In this document: piece after piece, positions 53,173-61,991 of the stretch
Position numbering within the stretch: the first letter of the stretch is position 1
Layout: every line of letters starts with the position of its first letter
Origin: TMP-24 sp046348855
Lineage (GTDB): Bacteria > Pseudomonadota > Alphaproteobacteria > Rhodobacterales > Rhodobacteraceae
Reading direction: 5' to 3'
Assembly: GCA_046348855.1 (NCBI GenBank)
Contig: JAXMDK010000001.1
Span: forward strand, 159,107-223,106
Length of the DNA stretch: 64,000 nt
Position numbers and translations under genes: made by a program
Notes under the pieces: model-generated
What the model saw: the letters and a program-made list of their open reading frames with translations, nothing else
Databases searched by the model: none
What the model was told of the DNA's origin: nothing

Positions 53173-53856
53173 ATGATCCTGCGCAGCCTCGCCCTCCTTC
53201 TGCTTACCGCCCTTCCCGCCTTTGCCGAGGCCATCTGCGACCCCGCCCGGGGCACGTCCCTGACCGTCGTGGGCATTGCGGCGTACGATACGCTCAACAT
53301 GCGCACCGGACCTGCCTCCTCCTATGCGCTCGTCGCCCGCATCCGGCCGGGCGAGCAGGGCGTCACCTCTACCGGGCGGGCGGCGCGGGCCAAGGGGCAG
53401 TGCGAAACCACTTGTCAGGGGGCTGAGGGCGGGCTGAACGATACCGGCCGCTCGATCGCCTATGCCTGCAAGGCCCGGGGCAGCATCTGGTATGAAGTGC
53501 GGCGGGCGAACGGCGATGTGGGCTGGGCGTCCGGCAAATATCTGGACCTTGCCGGAGCCGGTGCCGGTGGCGGCCATGTCCCGGTCGTGCCCATTGCCCC
53601 TGCGCCGCCCCCCGATTTCGAGGCGCGCCTGAACTATTCCTGCGGCGCCGATGGCAGGCTTGCGCTGATGATCTATCGCGGCGGCGGCAAGGCTGATGTG
53701 GCGATCGGCGGCAAGACCTATCTCGTCCTCAAGAGCAATCATCTGCTGTTGCCCTATTCCTTCGCCGCGGGCGACGGTGCGCGTCTGCGCGGTGGACCGA
53801 ACATGCTGGAATGGCGCTGGCCCGGAGGCCGCAGGACAAACTGCACCCGCAGTTGA
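53173..53856 (+). CDS. Secreted SH3-domain protein with MliC-like tail
   Basis: 227 residues. Signal peptide ILRSLALLLLTALPAFAEA; bacterial SH3 domain (about 30-130: LNMRTGPASSYALVARI and WYEVRRANGDVGWASGKYLDL) with a 30-residue cysteine-containing insert (QCETTCQGAEGG); a Pro/Gly linker; and a C-terminal beta domain (LNYSCGADGRLALMIY to NCTRS) that resembles lysozyme-inhibitor (MliC) folds. Probably cell-wall or envelope associated. Start at 53173 chosen because the signal peptide begins there. Confidence 0.75.
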   Translation: MILRSLALLLLTALPAFAEAICDPARGTSLTVVGIAAYDTLNMRTGPASSYALVARIRPGEQGVTSTGRAARAKGQCETTCQGAEGGLNDTGRSIAYACKARGSIWYEVRRANGDVGWASGKYLDLAGAGAGGGHVPVVPIAPAPPPDFEARLNYSCGADGRLALMIYRGGGKADVAIGGKTYLVLKSNHLLLPYSFAAGDGARLRGGPNMLEWRWPGGRRTNCTRS

Positions 53857-54026
53857 CCACGGCCCGGCGTGCCGGACGGATGCATTTTCCGGGTTCGATG
53901 TGCAAGAGGCTGGGAATCCCTGAAGGCGCGCCTGTAACGCATTGATTTTTAATGGAAAATTAAGTGACCCGCCGTGGGGGTACTCTGCCTTTCCGTTGGC
54001 CGATCCGTGCTGCCCTAGCCCCGGCA

Positions 54027-54737
54027 CTATCCGCCATCGGGGTCGCCGGTGCGCGCCAGTTCCGCGGCGATGAACTCCGGCACCTCGGGGTGCGCGCCGA
54101 TCGGTGGCAAGCAGGCGCCGGCGAAAGCCGCCCTTGCCAGCGCTGCCGGCACGTCGGTTTCGACATGGCCCCAGCGGGCGACGAACAGCGGCAGGCAGAG
54201 CGCGCGTTGGCCGGTGCCGACCGCGGCGTCTGTGATCGACGGTTCTTCCTCGATGAACCCGAGCCGCACCCCGGCGAAACCGGCGGCCCGCACAGCACCG
54301 GCGATGCGTTCGGCGGCGGCGGCGGGGGCGGGGCTGCGGCCCGAGCCATGCGCGGCCAGCACCACCTCGGTTTCGCCGGCCGGCCAGCCGTGGCCTTCGG
54401 CGGCCTCGCGCAGGATGCGGACCGCCAGTTCCGAGACTTCGGCCATCACGCCGAAGGCGGGCAGGATTGTCAGGTCATCAGCGCCGGCCCCTGCCAGCCG
54501 GTCGGGAAGCGCGGTGGCGGTGAACCAGCCGTCGGCCATGAAGAAGGGAAAGACCAGCGGTCGCGCCAGCCCGGCCAGTGCCGCCGCAAGGGCACCGTCT
54601 TCGGCCAGCGTTGCCGAGGCGACCCGCCAGCCCGGCAGGTGCGCAGCCACGCGCCCGGCCAGTTGCGCGAGGTCCGCCGCGGCGGCTGCGGGGTCGGATG
54701 GCTGGCCATGGGCAACGATGAGGGCGGACGGGCTCAT
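54027..54737 (-). CDS. CbiX-like sirohydrochlorin chelatase
   Basis: 236 residues in two similar halves, each starting with a chelatase-type motif (LIVAHGQPSD at 6-15 and VVLAAHGSGRSP near 125-136), as in class II cobalt/iron chelatases of the CbiX/SirB group. Probably inserts Co or Fe into a tetrapyrrole, but substrate is uncertain. Located 50 bases downstream of modC, same strand. A 35-base stretch of its 3' part is echoed at 52870. Confidence 0.82.
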   Translation of the reverse strand: MSPSALIVAHGQPSDPAAAAADLAQLAGRVAAHLPGWRVASATLAEDGALAAALAGLARPLVFPFFMADGWFTATALPDRLAGAGADDLTILPAFGVMAEVSELAVRILREAAEGHGWPAGETEVVLAAHGSGRSPAPAAAAERIAGAVRAAGFAGVRLGFIEEEPSITDAAVGTGQRALCLPLFVARWGHVETDVPAALARAAFAGACLPPIGAHPEVPEFIAAELARTGDPDGG

Positions 54738-54787
54738 GCCGGCACCCTAGCCGCCCCGGGCCGGCGGGTCCATCGCCCCCACTCCGG

Positions 54788-55849
54788 TCAATCCTGCGCC
54801 AGCGCCACTGATTTCAGGATCGCGTGGCAGGCGCTGCCCGGCACCAGCCCGAGCGCCTTGGCCGACCGCCGGGTGATCCGCGCGGTCAGGGCCGTGCCGC
54901 CGCAATCCAGCCGCACCTCGCAGGCGGCACCGTCCAGGGGGGTGACCGAGACCACCCGCGCCGCCAGCACGTTCAGCGCGCTCAGCCCTTCGGGGTGGCC
55001 AAGGGCAATCATCACGTCGCGGGCGTGCACTAGCAGGCGCACCCTCTCGCCCGACGCGAAGGCCAGCGCCGGCACAAGGATCGAACCGCCGGCAAAGGTC
55101 AGGCGGCTCAGACCGTCGGCCTCGGTCCCGGCGTGGCGGGTTTCGATCAGGCTGCCGGGGTCTTCGCCGCCGAAAGCCGCCGCTGCGGCCCAGTCGCCCA
55201 GCACCTCGGCCACCGGCCCGAAGCCCGCGACCCGGCCATCGGCCAGTGCCAGCATCGGCCCGGCCAGCCGCACCACCTCGGCCAGCGAGTGGCTGACGAA
55301 CAGGATCGGCAGGCGGCCTTCGTCGCGCAGTTCCTCGATCAGCGGCAGGATCTCGGCCCGCCGCGCCACGTCCAGCGCCGACAGCGGTTCGTCCATCAGC
55401 AACAGGCGCGGACGACCGAGAAGCGCGCGCACCAGCGCCACGCGCTGCGCCTCGCCGCCGGACAGCTGGGGCGTCCGCCGCGCCAGCAGCGGGCCAAGGC
55501 CGAACCGCCGGACCATGCTGTCCATGTCGCCCAGCATCCCGGCGCGGCGGGCGGCGTAGGCCAGGTTGCCGGCGACATCCAGGTGGGCAAACAGCCGTGG
55601 CTCCTGAAAGACATAGCCGACCCGGCGAAGGTGGGGGGGGACGAACCGGCGGCCCTCGTTCCAGGTCTCGCCGCGAAAGGCGATGCGCCCGCCGGTGCGT
55701 TCGAACCCGGCGATGGCGCGCAGAAGCGTGCTTTTGCCCGAACCGGAGGGGCCGAAGATCGCGGTCAGGCCTTCGTCGGGCAGGGTGCGGTCGATCTCCA
55801 GCCGGAAGCTGCCACGATCCAGGCGGAAGTCCAGTTCAAGCCCGGTCAT
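54788..55849 (-). CDS. modC: Molybdate ABC transporter ATP-binding protein ModC
   Basis: 353 residues. Walker A GPSGSGKS at 33-40, signature LSGGEAQRVAL and Walker B LLLMDEPLS are present; the C-terminal quarter is a TOBE/Mop-type oxyanion-binding domain (LNVLAARVVSVTPLDGAACEVRLD). Start overlaps modB by 14 bases. Energises molybdate uptake. Confidence 0.95.
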   Translation of the reverse strand: MTGLELDFRLDRGSFRLEIDRTLPDEGLTAIFGPSGSGKSTLLRAIAGFERTGGRIAFRGETWNEGRRFVPPHLRRVGYVFQEPRLFAHLDVAGNLAYAARRAGMLGDMDSMVRRFGLGPLLARRTPQLSGGEAQRVALVRALLGRPRLLLMDEPLSALDVARRAEILPLIEELRDEGRLPILFVSHSLAEVVRLAGPMLALADGRVAGFGPVAEVLGDWAAAAAFGGEDPGSLIETRHAGTEADGLSRLTFAGGSILVPALAFASGERVRLLVHARDVMIALGHPEGLSALNVLAARVVSVTPLDGAACEVRLDCGGTALTARITRRSAKALGLVPGSACHAILKSVALAQD

Positions 55850-56516
55850 GGCGGCCGGCCCTTGCGTTCAGCAGATAAAGGACAAGCAGGACCGAAAAGG
55901 ACAGGACCAGCAGCAGCGCCGACAGCCGGTGGGCCGAACCATAGTCCAGCCGCTCGACCTCCTCATACAGGGCCACCGAAATCACCCGGGTCTGGCCGGG
56001 AATATTGCCACCCACCATCAGGACCACGCCAAATTCGCCGAGCGTATGGGTGAAGGTCAGCACCCCCGCCGCCAGGTAGCCGCGCAGGCTGAGCGGCACG
56101 GCGACGCTGAGAAAGGCATCGAGCGGCCGGGCCCCAAGGCTCGCCGCCGCCTCGATCGGCGCGCGGCCCAGAAGACCGAACGCCGATTGCAGCGGCTGCA
56201 CCGAAAAGGGCAGCGAATAGAACAGCGAGGCGATCACCAGCCCGACGAAGGAAAAGCTGAGCGTCTTGCCGGTCATCTGCACCCACAGCCCGCCGATGGG
56301 GGCGGTGGGCGCGAAGGCCAGCAGAAGGTAGAAGCCGATCACCGTCGGGGGCAACACCAGGGGCAGGGCGGTCAGGGCCTCGACCACCGGCGCCAGACGT
56401 GACCGGCTGCGGGCCAGCCACCAGGCCAGGGGCGTCGCAAGGACAATCAGAAGCCCGGTGACCAGCGCCGCCAGCCGCAGCGTCAGCCACAGCGCCTCTA
56501 GGTCGGCCCCCTTCAT
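55836..56516 (-). CDS. modB: Molybdate ABC transporter permease ModB
   Basis: 226 residues, five to six membrane segments, with the BPD permease loop GARPLDAFLSVAVPLSLRGYLAAGVLTFTHTLGEFG. Overlaps modA's stop by ATGA and modC by 14 bases. Forms the membrane channel for molybdate. Confidence 0.95.
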   Translation of the reverse strand: MKGADLEALWLTLRLAALVTGLLIVLATPLAWWLARSRSRLAPVVEALTALPLVLPPTVIGFYLLLAFAPTAPIGGLWVQMTGKTLSFSFVGLVIASLFYSLPFSVQPLQSAFGLLGRAPIEAAASLGARPLDAFLSVAVPLSLRGYLAAGVLTFTHTLGEFGVVLMVGGNIPGQTRVISVALYEEVERLDYGSAHRLSALLLVLSFSVLLVLYLLNARAGRHDRA

Positions 56517-57256
56517 TCGGTTCCGTATCCAGCCGCGCCGATCAGCTTGCGGGCCTCGTCGGTGCGCAGAAAGTCGAGAAAGCCCTTCGCGGCGGTATTG
56601 TCCTTGCCGGCGGTCAGCAGGGCGGCATCCTGCAAGAGCGGCTTGTGCATGTCTTCGGGGACCAGCCAGACCGATCCGTCCGTCTGCCCGACGACGGCCG
56701 AAGCCGCGACGAAGCCCAGGTCGGCGCTGCCGCTGGCGACCATCGTCTGGGCCTGGCCGATGTTTTCACCCATCACGATCTTGCCGCCAAGGTCGGCGGG
56801 AAGCCCCAGCTTTTCAATGACTTCCGCGGCGGCCTTGCCGTAGGGCGCCAGTTCTGGATTTGCGATGGCGACATGGGTGGCGGCGGCGATGGCCTTCTTG
56901 GGGTTCGACAGGTCGGCGCCGGTCTTCGACGTCCACAGGGCCAGTTGGCCGCGCGCATAGGTGAAGCGGTCCTTGCCGTCGGCCAGCCCTTCGTCGACCA
57001 TCTTGTCGACGGTCTTCTGGTCGGCCGACAGGAAGGCCGCGAAGGGCGCGCCGGACTTGACCTGGGCATAAATCTTGCCGGTCGCGCCGGCGATGACTTC
57101 GATCTTGTCACCGGAGGCCTTGGCATAGTCATCTGCCAGTTTTTCGGCGGTCGGGGCGAAGTTGGCGGCCACGGCGACCTGCGCGGTTTCGGCGGCAACG
57201 GCGAACGGCAGCAGCGTAACGGCCAGGGCGGCGGCAAGGCTGTTGAAGCGGATCAT
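56513..57256 (-). CDS. modA: Molybdate-binding protein ModA
   Basis: 247 residues. Signal peptide MIRFNSLAAALAVTLLPFAVAAETA, then a ModA-type periplasmic binding protein with ANFAPTAEKLADDYAKASGD and AGATGKIYAQVKSGAPFAAFLSAD. Binds molybdate or tungstate in the periplasm. First gene of modABC, under a Mo-box-like sequence. Confidence 0.96.
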   Translation of the reverse strand: MIRFNSLAAALAVTLLPFAVAAETAQVAVAANFAPTAEKLADDYAKASGDKIEVIAGATGKIYAQVKSGAPFAAFLSADQKTVDKMVDEGLADGKDRFTYARGQLALWTSKTGADLSNPKKAIAAATHVAIANPELAPYGKAAAEVIEKLGLPADLGGKIVMGENIGQAQTMVASGSADLGFVAASAVVGQTDGSVWLVPEDMHKPLLQDAALLTAGKDNTAAKGFLDFLRTDEARKLIGAAGYGTE

Positions 57257-57266
57257 GTGGATTCCC

Positions 57267-57292
57267 TCGATATGTCCGTCGGGATATAACGA
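57267..57292. promoter_or_regulatory. Mo-box-like palindrome in front of modA
   Basis: TCGATAT and ATATAACGA on the same strand form an imperfect inverted repeat separated by 10 bases, 11 bases before the modA ATG. The right arm matches the ModE-binding ATATAACG half-site. Predicts repression by the nearby ModE when molybdate is plentiful. Confidence 0.55.
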
Positions 57293-57315
57293 TGCTCGAC
57301 TTTGAGGCGCAAGCG

Positions 57316-57693
57316 TTATTTCCCGTCAGCCACATCGGGCGGCGCCGCAAGCCGCGCCAGCGCCGCGATGTCGACGGCGCCGGCGGCCAGGCAATGGGCC
57401 TGCAAGGCGCGGTAGTGGCCCAGAACCTCGCGTCCCAGCGGCGTCAGGCTGGCGCCGCCATGCTGCGATCCGCCGCGGCTGGAGGCGATCAGCGGTTCGC
57501 GGAACATTCCGTTCAGGACTTCGGCCAGACCCCAGGCGCGCTTGTAGCTCATGCCCATCCGCCGCCCCGCCGCCGCGATCGAGCCGGTTTCGGCGATGCC
57601 TTCCAGCAGGTCGGCCTTGCCGGGGCCGATCCAGCTGCCGGCGGCGAAGGTCAGGCGCAGGTGCAGCGCAGGATAGGACTTCGAACTGGTCAT
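57316..57693 (-). CDS. ModE-family regulator lacking the molybdate-binding domain
   Basis: 125 residues only. Contains the winged helix of ModE (LLEGIAETGSIAAAGRRMGMSYKRAWGLAEVLN at about 30-62, then GGSQHGGASLTPLG) but no C-terminal Mop domains, which full-length ModE has (about 260 residues). The regulation may rely on another partner, or the protein senses molybdate differently. Transcribed towards modABC. Confidence 0.85.
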   Translation of the reverse strand: MTSSKSYPALHLRLTFAAGSWIGPGKADLLEGIAETGSIAAAGRRMGMSYKRAWGLAEVLNGMFREPLIASSRGGSQHGGASLTPLGREVLGHYRALQAHCLAAGAVDIAALARLAAPPDVADGK

Positions 57694-57739
57694 CGTGGCG
57701 CGGCTGTCCCCGTCTGTTCGGTGGGTGACGGCATGAGCG

Positions 57740-59149
57740 TCATACCGGCGACGGGCGTTTGCCCGGCCAGTCGGTCGCGCGGTGGTAGGCCTGGCCCAGC
57801 CCGAGGATCCGCGCGTCGGCCCCGGTCGGCCCGAACAGCTGGACCCCGGTCGGTAGGCCGGCTGCGCCGAAGCCGGCGGGAACGCACAGGCTGGGCAGGC
57901 CGGCAAGGCTGACCGGCACCACCACCTCCATCCAGCGGTGGTAGGTGTCCATCGGTCGTCCCTCGATGCTTTCGGGCCAGCGCCAGTCGGCCGGGAAGGG
58001 CCAGACCTGCGCGGCGGGCATGGCCAGCGCGTCATAGGTTTCAAACAGCCGCGCCGCGCGCGCATACCATTGCGACCGGATCACAGAGGCCTGATAGAAA
58101 TCGGCCATCGGCAGGCCCCGACCGCGCTCGATTTCCCAGATGGTTTCGGGCTTTAGTTGAGCGCGCTTGGCCGGGTCGTCGTAAAGCGCCGCCATCGCGT
58201 TGGCGTTCAGCCCGGCGCGTAGCGTCGTCCAACTGTGCCAGAGCTTTTCGGCGGGGAAGGGCGGCGCCACCGGCTCGACGATGGCGCCATCGGCCGCAAG
58301 GACCGCAAGCGCGGCTTCGCAGGCGACCAGGATGCCGGTTTCGCAGCCGTAGGCGCCGCCCCAGTCTCCCAGCCAGCCGATCCGCATCCCCCGCACCGGC
58401 CGGTCAAGCCGCGCGGTGAAATCCTCGGTTGCCCGGCCGAACGGGGTTCCGGGGTTCGGGCCGGCCAGCACCTGCAACAGTCGCGCCAGATCCTCGACGG
58501 TGCGCGCCATCGGCCCTTCGGTGGCCAGCGTGTGCAGGAATGTGTCGCCCAGGGCGTCCTGCGGCACCAGGCCCCAGGTCGGACGAAAGCCGTAGACGTT
58601 GCAGAAGGCCGCCGGGTTGCGCAGGCTGCCCATCATGTCCGACCCGTCGGCGACCGGAACCATCCGCGCCGCCAGTGCCGCCGCAGCGCCCCCAGACGAG
58701 CCGCCGGCGCTGCGTGACGGATCATAGGGGTTCCGCGTCGTGCCGTGGACGGGATTGAAGGAATGCGACCCGTGCCCCCATTCGGGGGTGTTGGTCTTGC
58801 CGATCAGGATCGCGCCGGCGGCGCGCAGCCGCGCCGCCACCAGATCGTCGGCGGCAGGAACGAAATCGCGAAACAGCGGCGAGCCGTAGGTGGTGCGCAA
58901 CCCCTTGGTCGCCACCAGGTCCTTGACGGCGATGGGCAGGCCGTGCAGCCAGCCCCTCGGGGCCTCCGTGTCGGCGGCCCGGGCCTCGGCGATCAGTTCG
59001 GCACGGTCGCGCAGCGAAACGATGGCGTTGAGCGCCGGGTTCGCCGTCGCGATCCGGTCGAGGAACGTCTCCATCACCGTGACGGCGGAAATCTGGCGCG
59101 CAGCGATGGCGCGCGACAGGTCGGTTGCGGAACGTGCGGTGATGTCCAT
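57740..59149 (-). CDS. Amidase (amidase-signature family)
   Basis: 469 residues. Catalytic Ser-cisSer-Lys triad appears as K76, S151 and S175 (LPIAVKDLVATKG, SAGGSSGG, MGSLRNPA). Hydrolyses an amide of unknown identity. Downstream of potD-like gene by 57 bases, same strand. A second, partial amidase lies at the far side of the ABC operon, suggesting the transporter imports an amide-bearing substrate. Confidence 0.92.
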   Translation of the reverse strand: MDITARSATDLSRAIAARQISAVTVMETFLDRIATANPALNAIVSLRDRAELIAEARAADTEAPRGWLHGLPIAVKDLVATKGLRTTYGSPLFRDFVPAADDLVAARLRAAGAILIGKTNTPEWGHGSHSFNPVHGTTRNPYDPSRSAGGSSGGAAAALAARMVPVADGSDMMGSLRNPAAFCNVYGFRPTWGLVPQDALGDTFLHTLATEGPMARTVEDLARLLQVLAGPNPGTPFGRATEDFTARLDRPVRGMRIGWLGDWGGAYGCETGILVACEAALAVLAADGAIVEPVAPPFPAEKLWHSWTTLRAGLNANAMAALYDDPAKRAQLKPETIWEIERGRGLPMADFYQASVIRSQWYARAARLFETYDALAMPAAQVWPFPADWRWPESIEGRPMDTYHRWMEVVVPVSLAGLPSLCVPAGFGAAGLPTGVQLFGPTGADARILGLGQAYHRATDWPGKRPSPV

Positions 59150-59163
59150 CCGGTGCCCTCTTG

Positions 59164-59192
59164 CCGCCGCCCACCGTATCGGCGGGCGGCGG
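59164..59192 (-). terminator. Hairpin between the ABC operon and the amidase
   Basis: 9-bp stem CCGCCGCCC/GGGCGGCGG with an 11-base loop, just after the stop of the binding-protein gene and before the amidase start. No T run follows on the minus strand, so it may only attenuate. Confidence 0.4.
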
Positions 59193-59206
59193 TCAGGTCA
59201 GCAGTC

Positions 59207-60232
59207 TTACTTCTGCAGTTCGGTCCAGATCGCCTTCTGGAACTCCAGCGCCTTGCCCGAGCAGACGGTCACGAAATGACCCTTGTCCTTGAACTCGGCC
59301 GGCGGGTTCAGTTCGGGCGCGCCCTTCATGTCATCCGGCATGAACTGTTCCGAACCGGAGATGCCGTTGGCATAGCGGGCGAAGGCCGACAGCATCGCCG
59401 CGTTTTCCGGCTGCATGATGAAGTCCAGGAATAGGTAGGCATTGTCGGGGTTCGGTGCGTCCTTCAGCAGGACGACATTGTCCATCCACAGGCCATAGCC
59501 TTCCTTCGGATAGCCATAATGGATGTCCGGGACCGCCAGCCGCTGGCGCAGCGCCGAGCCGTTCCAGTCGACGGTTGCCGAATAGTCGTGGTTCGTCATC
59601 TTCTCGACGGTGGAGTAATCCATCGCCATCCACTTGGGCTTGGCGGCCAGCAGCGCGTCGCGCACCTTCTTCATCACGGCCGGATCGTCGTCGCAGACCT
59701 TGCCGCCCTCGTACATCGTGGCCAGCGCCAGAACGTCGCCCATTTCCGGCACGACGTTGATCTTGCCGACCAGTTCCGCAGGCGGGTCCAGGAAGATCGC
59801 CGAAGTGTTGATGTCGCCGGTATAATCCTTGGTGTTGACCGACATGCCGGTCGAGCCCCACTGCCACGGAACCGACCATTTGCGGCCCGGATCCCATTCG
59901 ACGTTCATCCATTCGGGGGCAATGTTCTTGTGGTTGGGCAGCTTGGACTGATCAAGTTCCTGGATCAGGCCCTTGTCGGCGTAGATCTGCACGAAGCCGG
60001 CCGACGGCACCACCAGGTCGAAGCCCGAGGCGCCGGCCTCGACCTTGGCCAGCGCGGTGTCGTTGCTGTCGAAGTCGGTGATCGTGACCTTGACCTTGTA
60101 CTGGTCCTCGAACTTCTTGATGAGGTCCGGGCTGGTGTAGTTGCCCCAGTTGTACAGGTGCAGTTCGCCATCGGCGAAGGCGCCCGCGGTGCTGGCCAGC
60201 AGCAGCGCGACCGCAGTCAGGGAACGTTTCAT
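59207..60232 (-). CDS. Spermidine/putrescine-type ABC transporter substrate-binding protein
   Basis: 341 residues. Signal peptide KRSLTAVALLLASTAGAFA, then GELHLYNWGNYTSPDLIKKFEDQYKVKVTITDFDSND, the canonical PotD/PotF opening. Substrate may be a polyamine or a related amine. Last gene of the potABCD-type operon and the most downstream; likely the most abundant product. Confidence 0.93.
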   Translation of the reverse strand: MKRSLTAVALLLASTAGAFADGELHLYNWGNYTSPDLIKKFEDQYKVKVTITDFDSNDTALAKVEAGASGFDLVVPSAGFVQIYADKGLIQELDQSKLPNHKNIAPEWMNVEWDPGRKWSVPWQWGSTGMSVNTKDYTGDINTSAIFLDPPAELVGKINVVPEMGDVLALATMYEGGKVCDDDPAVMKKVRDALLAAKPKWMAMDYSTVEKMTNHDYSATVDWNGSALRQRLAVPDIHYGYPKEGYGLWMDNVVLLKDAPNPDNAYLFLDFIMQPENAAMLSAFARYANGISGSEQFMPDDMKGAPELNPPAEFKDKGHFVTVCSGKALEFQKAIWTELQK

Positions 60233-60281
60233 TGCATACTCCTCTGTTGTGTCGGGCACAGGATGGCGCCCTGGCTCTTGG

Positions 60282-61088
60282 TTATTTTCGGGTCCGCGAC
60301 AGCAGGTAGAAGGCTGACAGAAGCACCAGCGTCAGCCCCAGGATCGCGGTGGAGATGGCGTTGACGTCGGGCTGCATCGCCCGGCGCAACTGGCCGAGCA
60401 TGTAGGTCGGCAGTGTATCCTGCCCCGGCGACTTGATGAACTCGGTGATGACCACATCGTCGAGCGAGGTTACGAAGGCCAGCATCGCGCCGGCGAAGAT
60501 CCCCGGCATCAAAAGGGGCAGCGTCACCCGGCGGAAGGTCTGCCAGCGGCTGGCGTAAAGATCCGAGGCCGCGGTTTCCAGCGTCAGGTCCATCCCTTCC
60601 AGCCGCGCGCGGATCGGCAGATAGGCGAAGGGGATGCAGAAGGCGCTGTGGGCGACGATCAGATAGCCGAGCCCGGTATAGCCGGTGGCCTTTTTTATCG
60701 CCGCAGTGACCAGCAGCAGAGCGACGGCGGTGACGATTTCCGGCACCATCAGCGGCTGGTTGATCATCACGTAGATGAAGGTCTGGCCGGTGAACGCCTT
60801 GCGCCGCGTGGTGCCGAGCGCGGCCGCCGTCGCCAGGGCCGTCGACAGGATGGCCGCCGCCGTCGCCACCTGGAACGACACGATGGTAGCGGCCTTCACC
60901 TCGGCATTCGCCCAGGCGATCTGGTACCAGTGCAGCGACCACCCTTCCCAGGCGGCCGGCGACTGCCCCTGGTTGAAGGAATAGATGATCAGCACGAAGA
61001 TCGGTGCGTAAAGGACGACGAACGTGACCAGCGCGATGGTCGCGAAGCCCGGCAGGTCGGTGACCGAATAGCGGCGCGTCTCAGCCAT
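60282..61088 (-). CDS. ABC transporter permease (PotC type)
   Basis: 268 residues, six predicted helices. BPD permease loop EGMDLTLETAASDLYASRWQTFRRVTLPLLMPGI. Start at 61088 overlaps the potB-like stop by eight bases. Pairs with the PotB-type permease. Confidence 0.92.
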   Translation of the reverse strand: MAETRRYSVTDLPGFATIALVTFVVLYAPIFVLIIYSFNQGQSPAAWEGWSLHWYQIAWANAEVKAATIVSFQVATAAAILSTALATAAALGTTRRKAFTGQTFIYVMINQPLMVPEIVTAVALLLVTAAIKKATGYTGLGYLIVAHSAFCIPFAYLPIRARLEGMDLTLETAASDLYASRWQTFRRVTLPLLMPGIFAGAMLAFVTSLDDVVITEFIKSPGQDTLPTYMLGQLRRAMQPDVNAISTAILGLTLVLLSAFYLLSRTRK

Positions 61089-61989
61089 TTTTCCGCTCTC
61101 CGCTGATGGTGCGCACATAGACGAGCAGCGCGACGGTGACGATCATCAGAAGCGCTACCGACAGGGCTGAACCCATCGGCCAGTTGCGGCCCTGACCGAA
61201 TTGCAGCTCGATGAAATTACCGATCATCATGTTCTTGCCGCCGCCCAGGATGCGCGGCGTGACATAGGCGCCGAGGCAGGGGATGAAGACCAGGATCGAC
61301 CCGGCGATGATGCCGGGGCGGATGATCGGCAGGATGATCCGGCGCAGCACATGCCAGCGTCCGGCGTAAAGGTCATATCCCGCCTCCAGCAGGCGCATGT
61401 CGAACCGGTCGATCGTGGCGAACAGGGGCAGCACCATCAGCGGCAGATAGACGTAGACCATGCCGATCAGCAGCGCCGTGTCGGTATAGGTCAGCTGGAT
61501 CGGCTCGCTAATCAGCCCGGCCTTCAGCAGAAGCGTGTTCATCACCCCTTCGTTGCGGATGATCTGGTTGATCGCGAAGGTGCGGATCAGCAGGTTGGTC
61601 CAGAACGGGATGGTGATGAGAAACAGCCACAGCGCCCGCGCCTTCGGGGGGCGGGTGGCGATGAACCAGGCGGTCGGAAAGCCGACGAGGAAGGTCAGCA
61701 CCGTGGTGATGAACGACAGTTTCACCGACCGCCAGAAGATGGTGATGTTGCCGTCGGCCAGCTTCAGCGACTCGTCGAAGATGTCGCGCTCGAACAGCAC
61801 GCCGATCCAGCCGTTCAGGCTGAAATGCCATTCGACGTTGCCATATTCGCCCGGCGACAGGAACGAATAGACCAGCACGATCAGGAGCGGGCCGACCGCG
61901 GCAAGGAACAGGACCACCAGCGCCGGCGTCGAAAGCAGCCAGCCGTTGCGCCGGGACTCTGCTTCGCGGGCCTCTTCGAGGTTCGCCAT
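61081..61989 (-). CDS. ABC transporter permease (PotB type)
   Basis: 302 residues with a long N-terminal region, six helices, and the loop RFDMRLLEAGYDLYAGRWHVLRRIILPIIRPGI. Two bases after the potA stop, overlapping potC. Forms the inner-membrane channel together with PotC. Confidence 0.92.
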   Translation of the reverse strand: MANLEEAREAESRRNGWLLSTPALVVLFLAAVGPLLIVLVYSFLSPGEYGNVEWHFSLNGWIGVLFERDIFDESLKLADGNITIFWRSVKLSFITTVLTFLVGFPTAWFIATRPPKARALWLFLITIPFWTNLLIRTFAINQIIRNEGVMNTLLLKAGLISEPIQLTYTDTALLIGMVYVYLPLMVLPLFATIDRFDMRLLEAGYDLYAGRWHVLRRIILPIIRPGIIAGSILVFIPCLGAYVTPRILGGGKNMMIGNFIELQFGQGRNWPMGSALSVALLMIVTVALLVYVRTISGERKNG

Positions 61990-61991
61990 CG

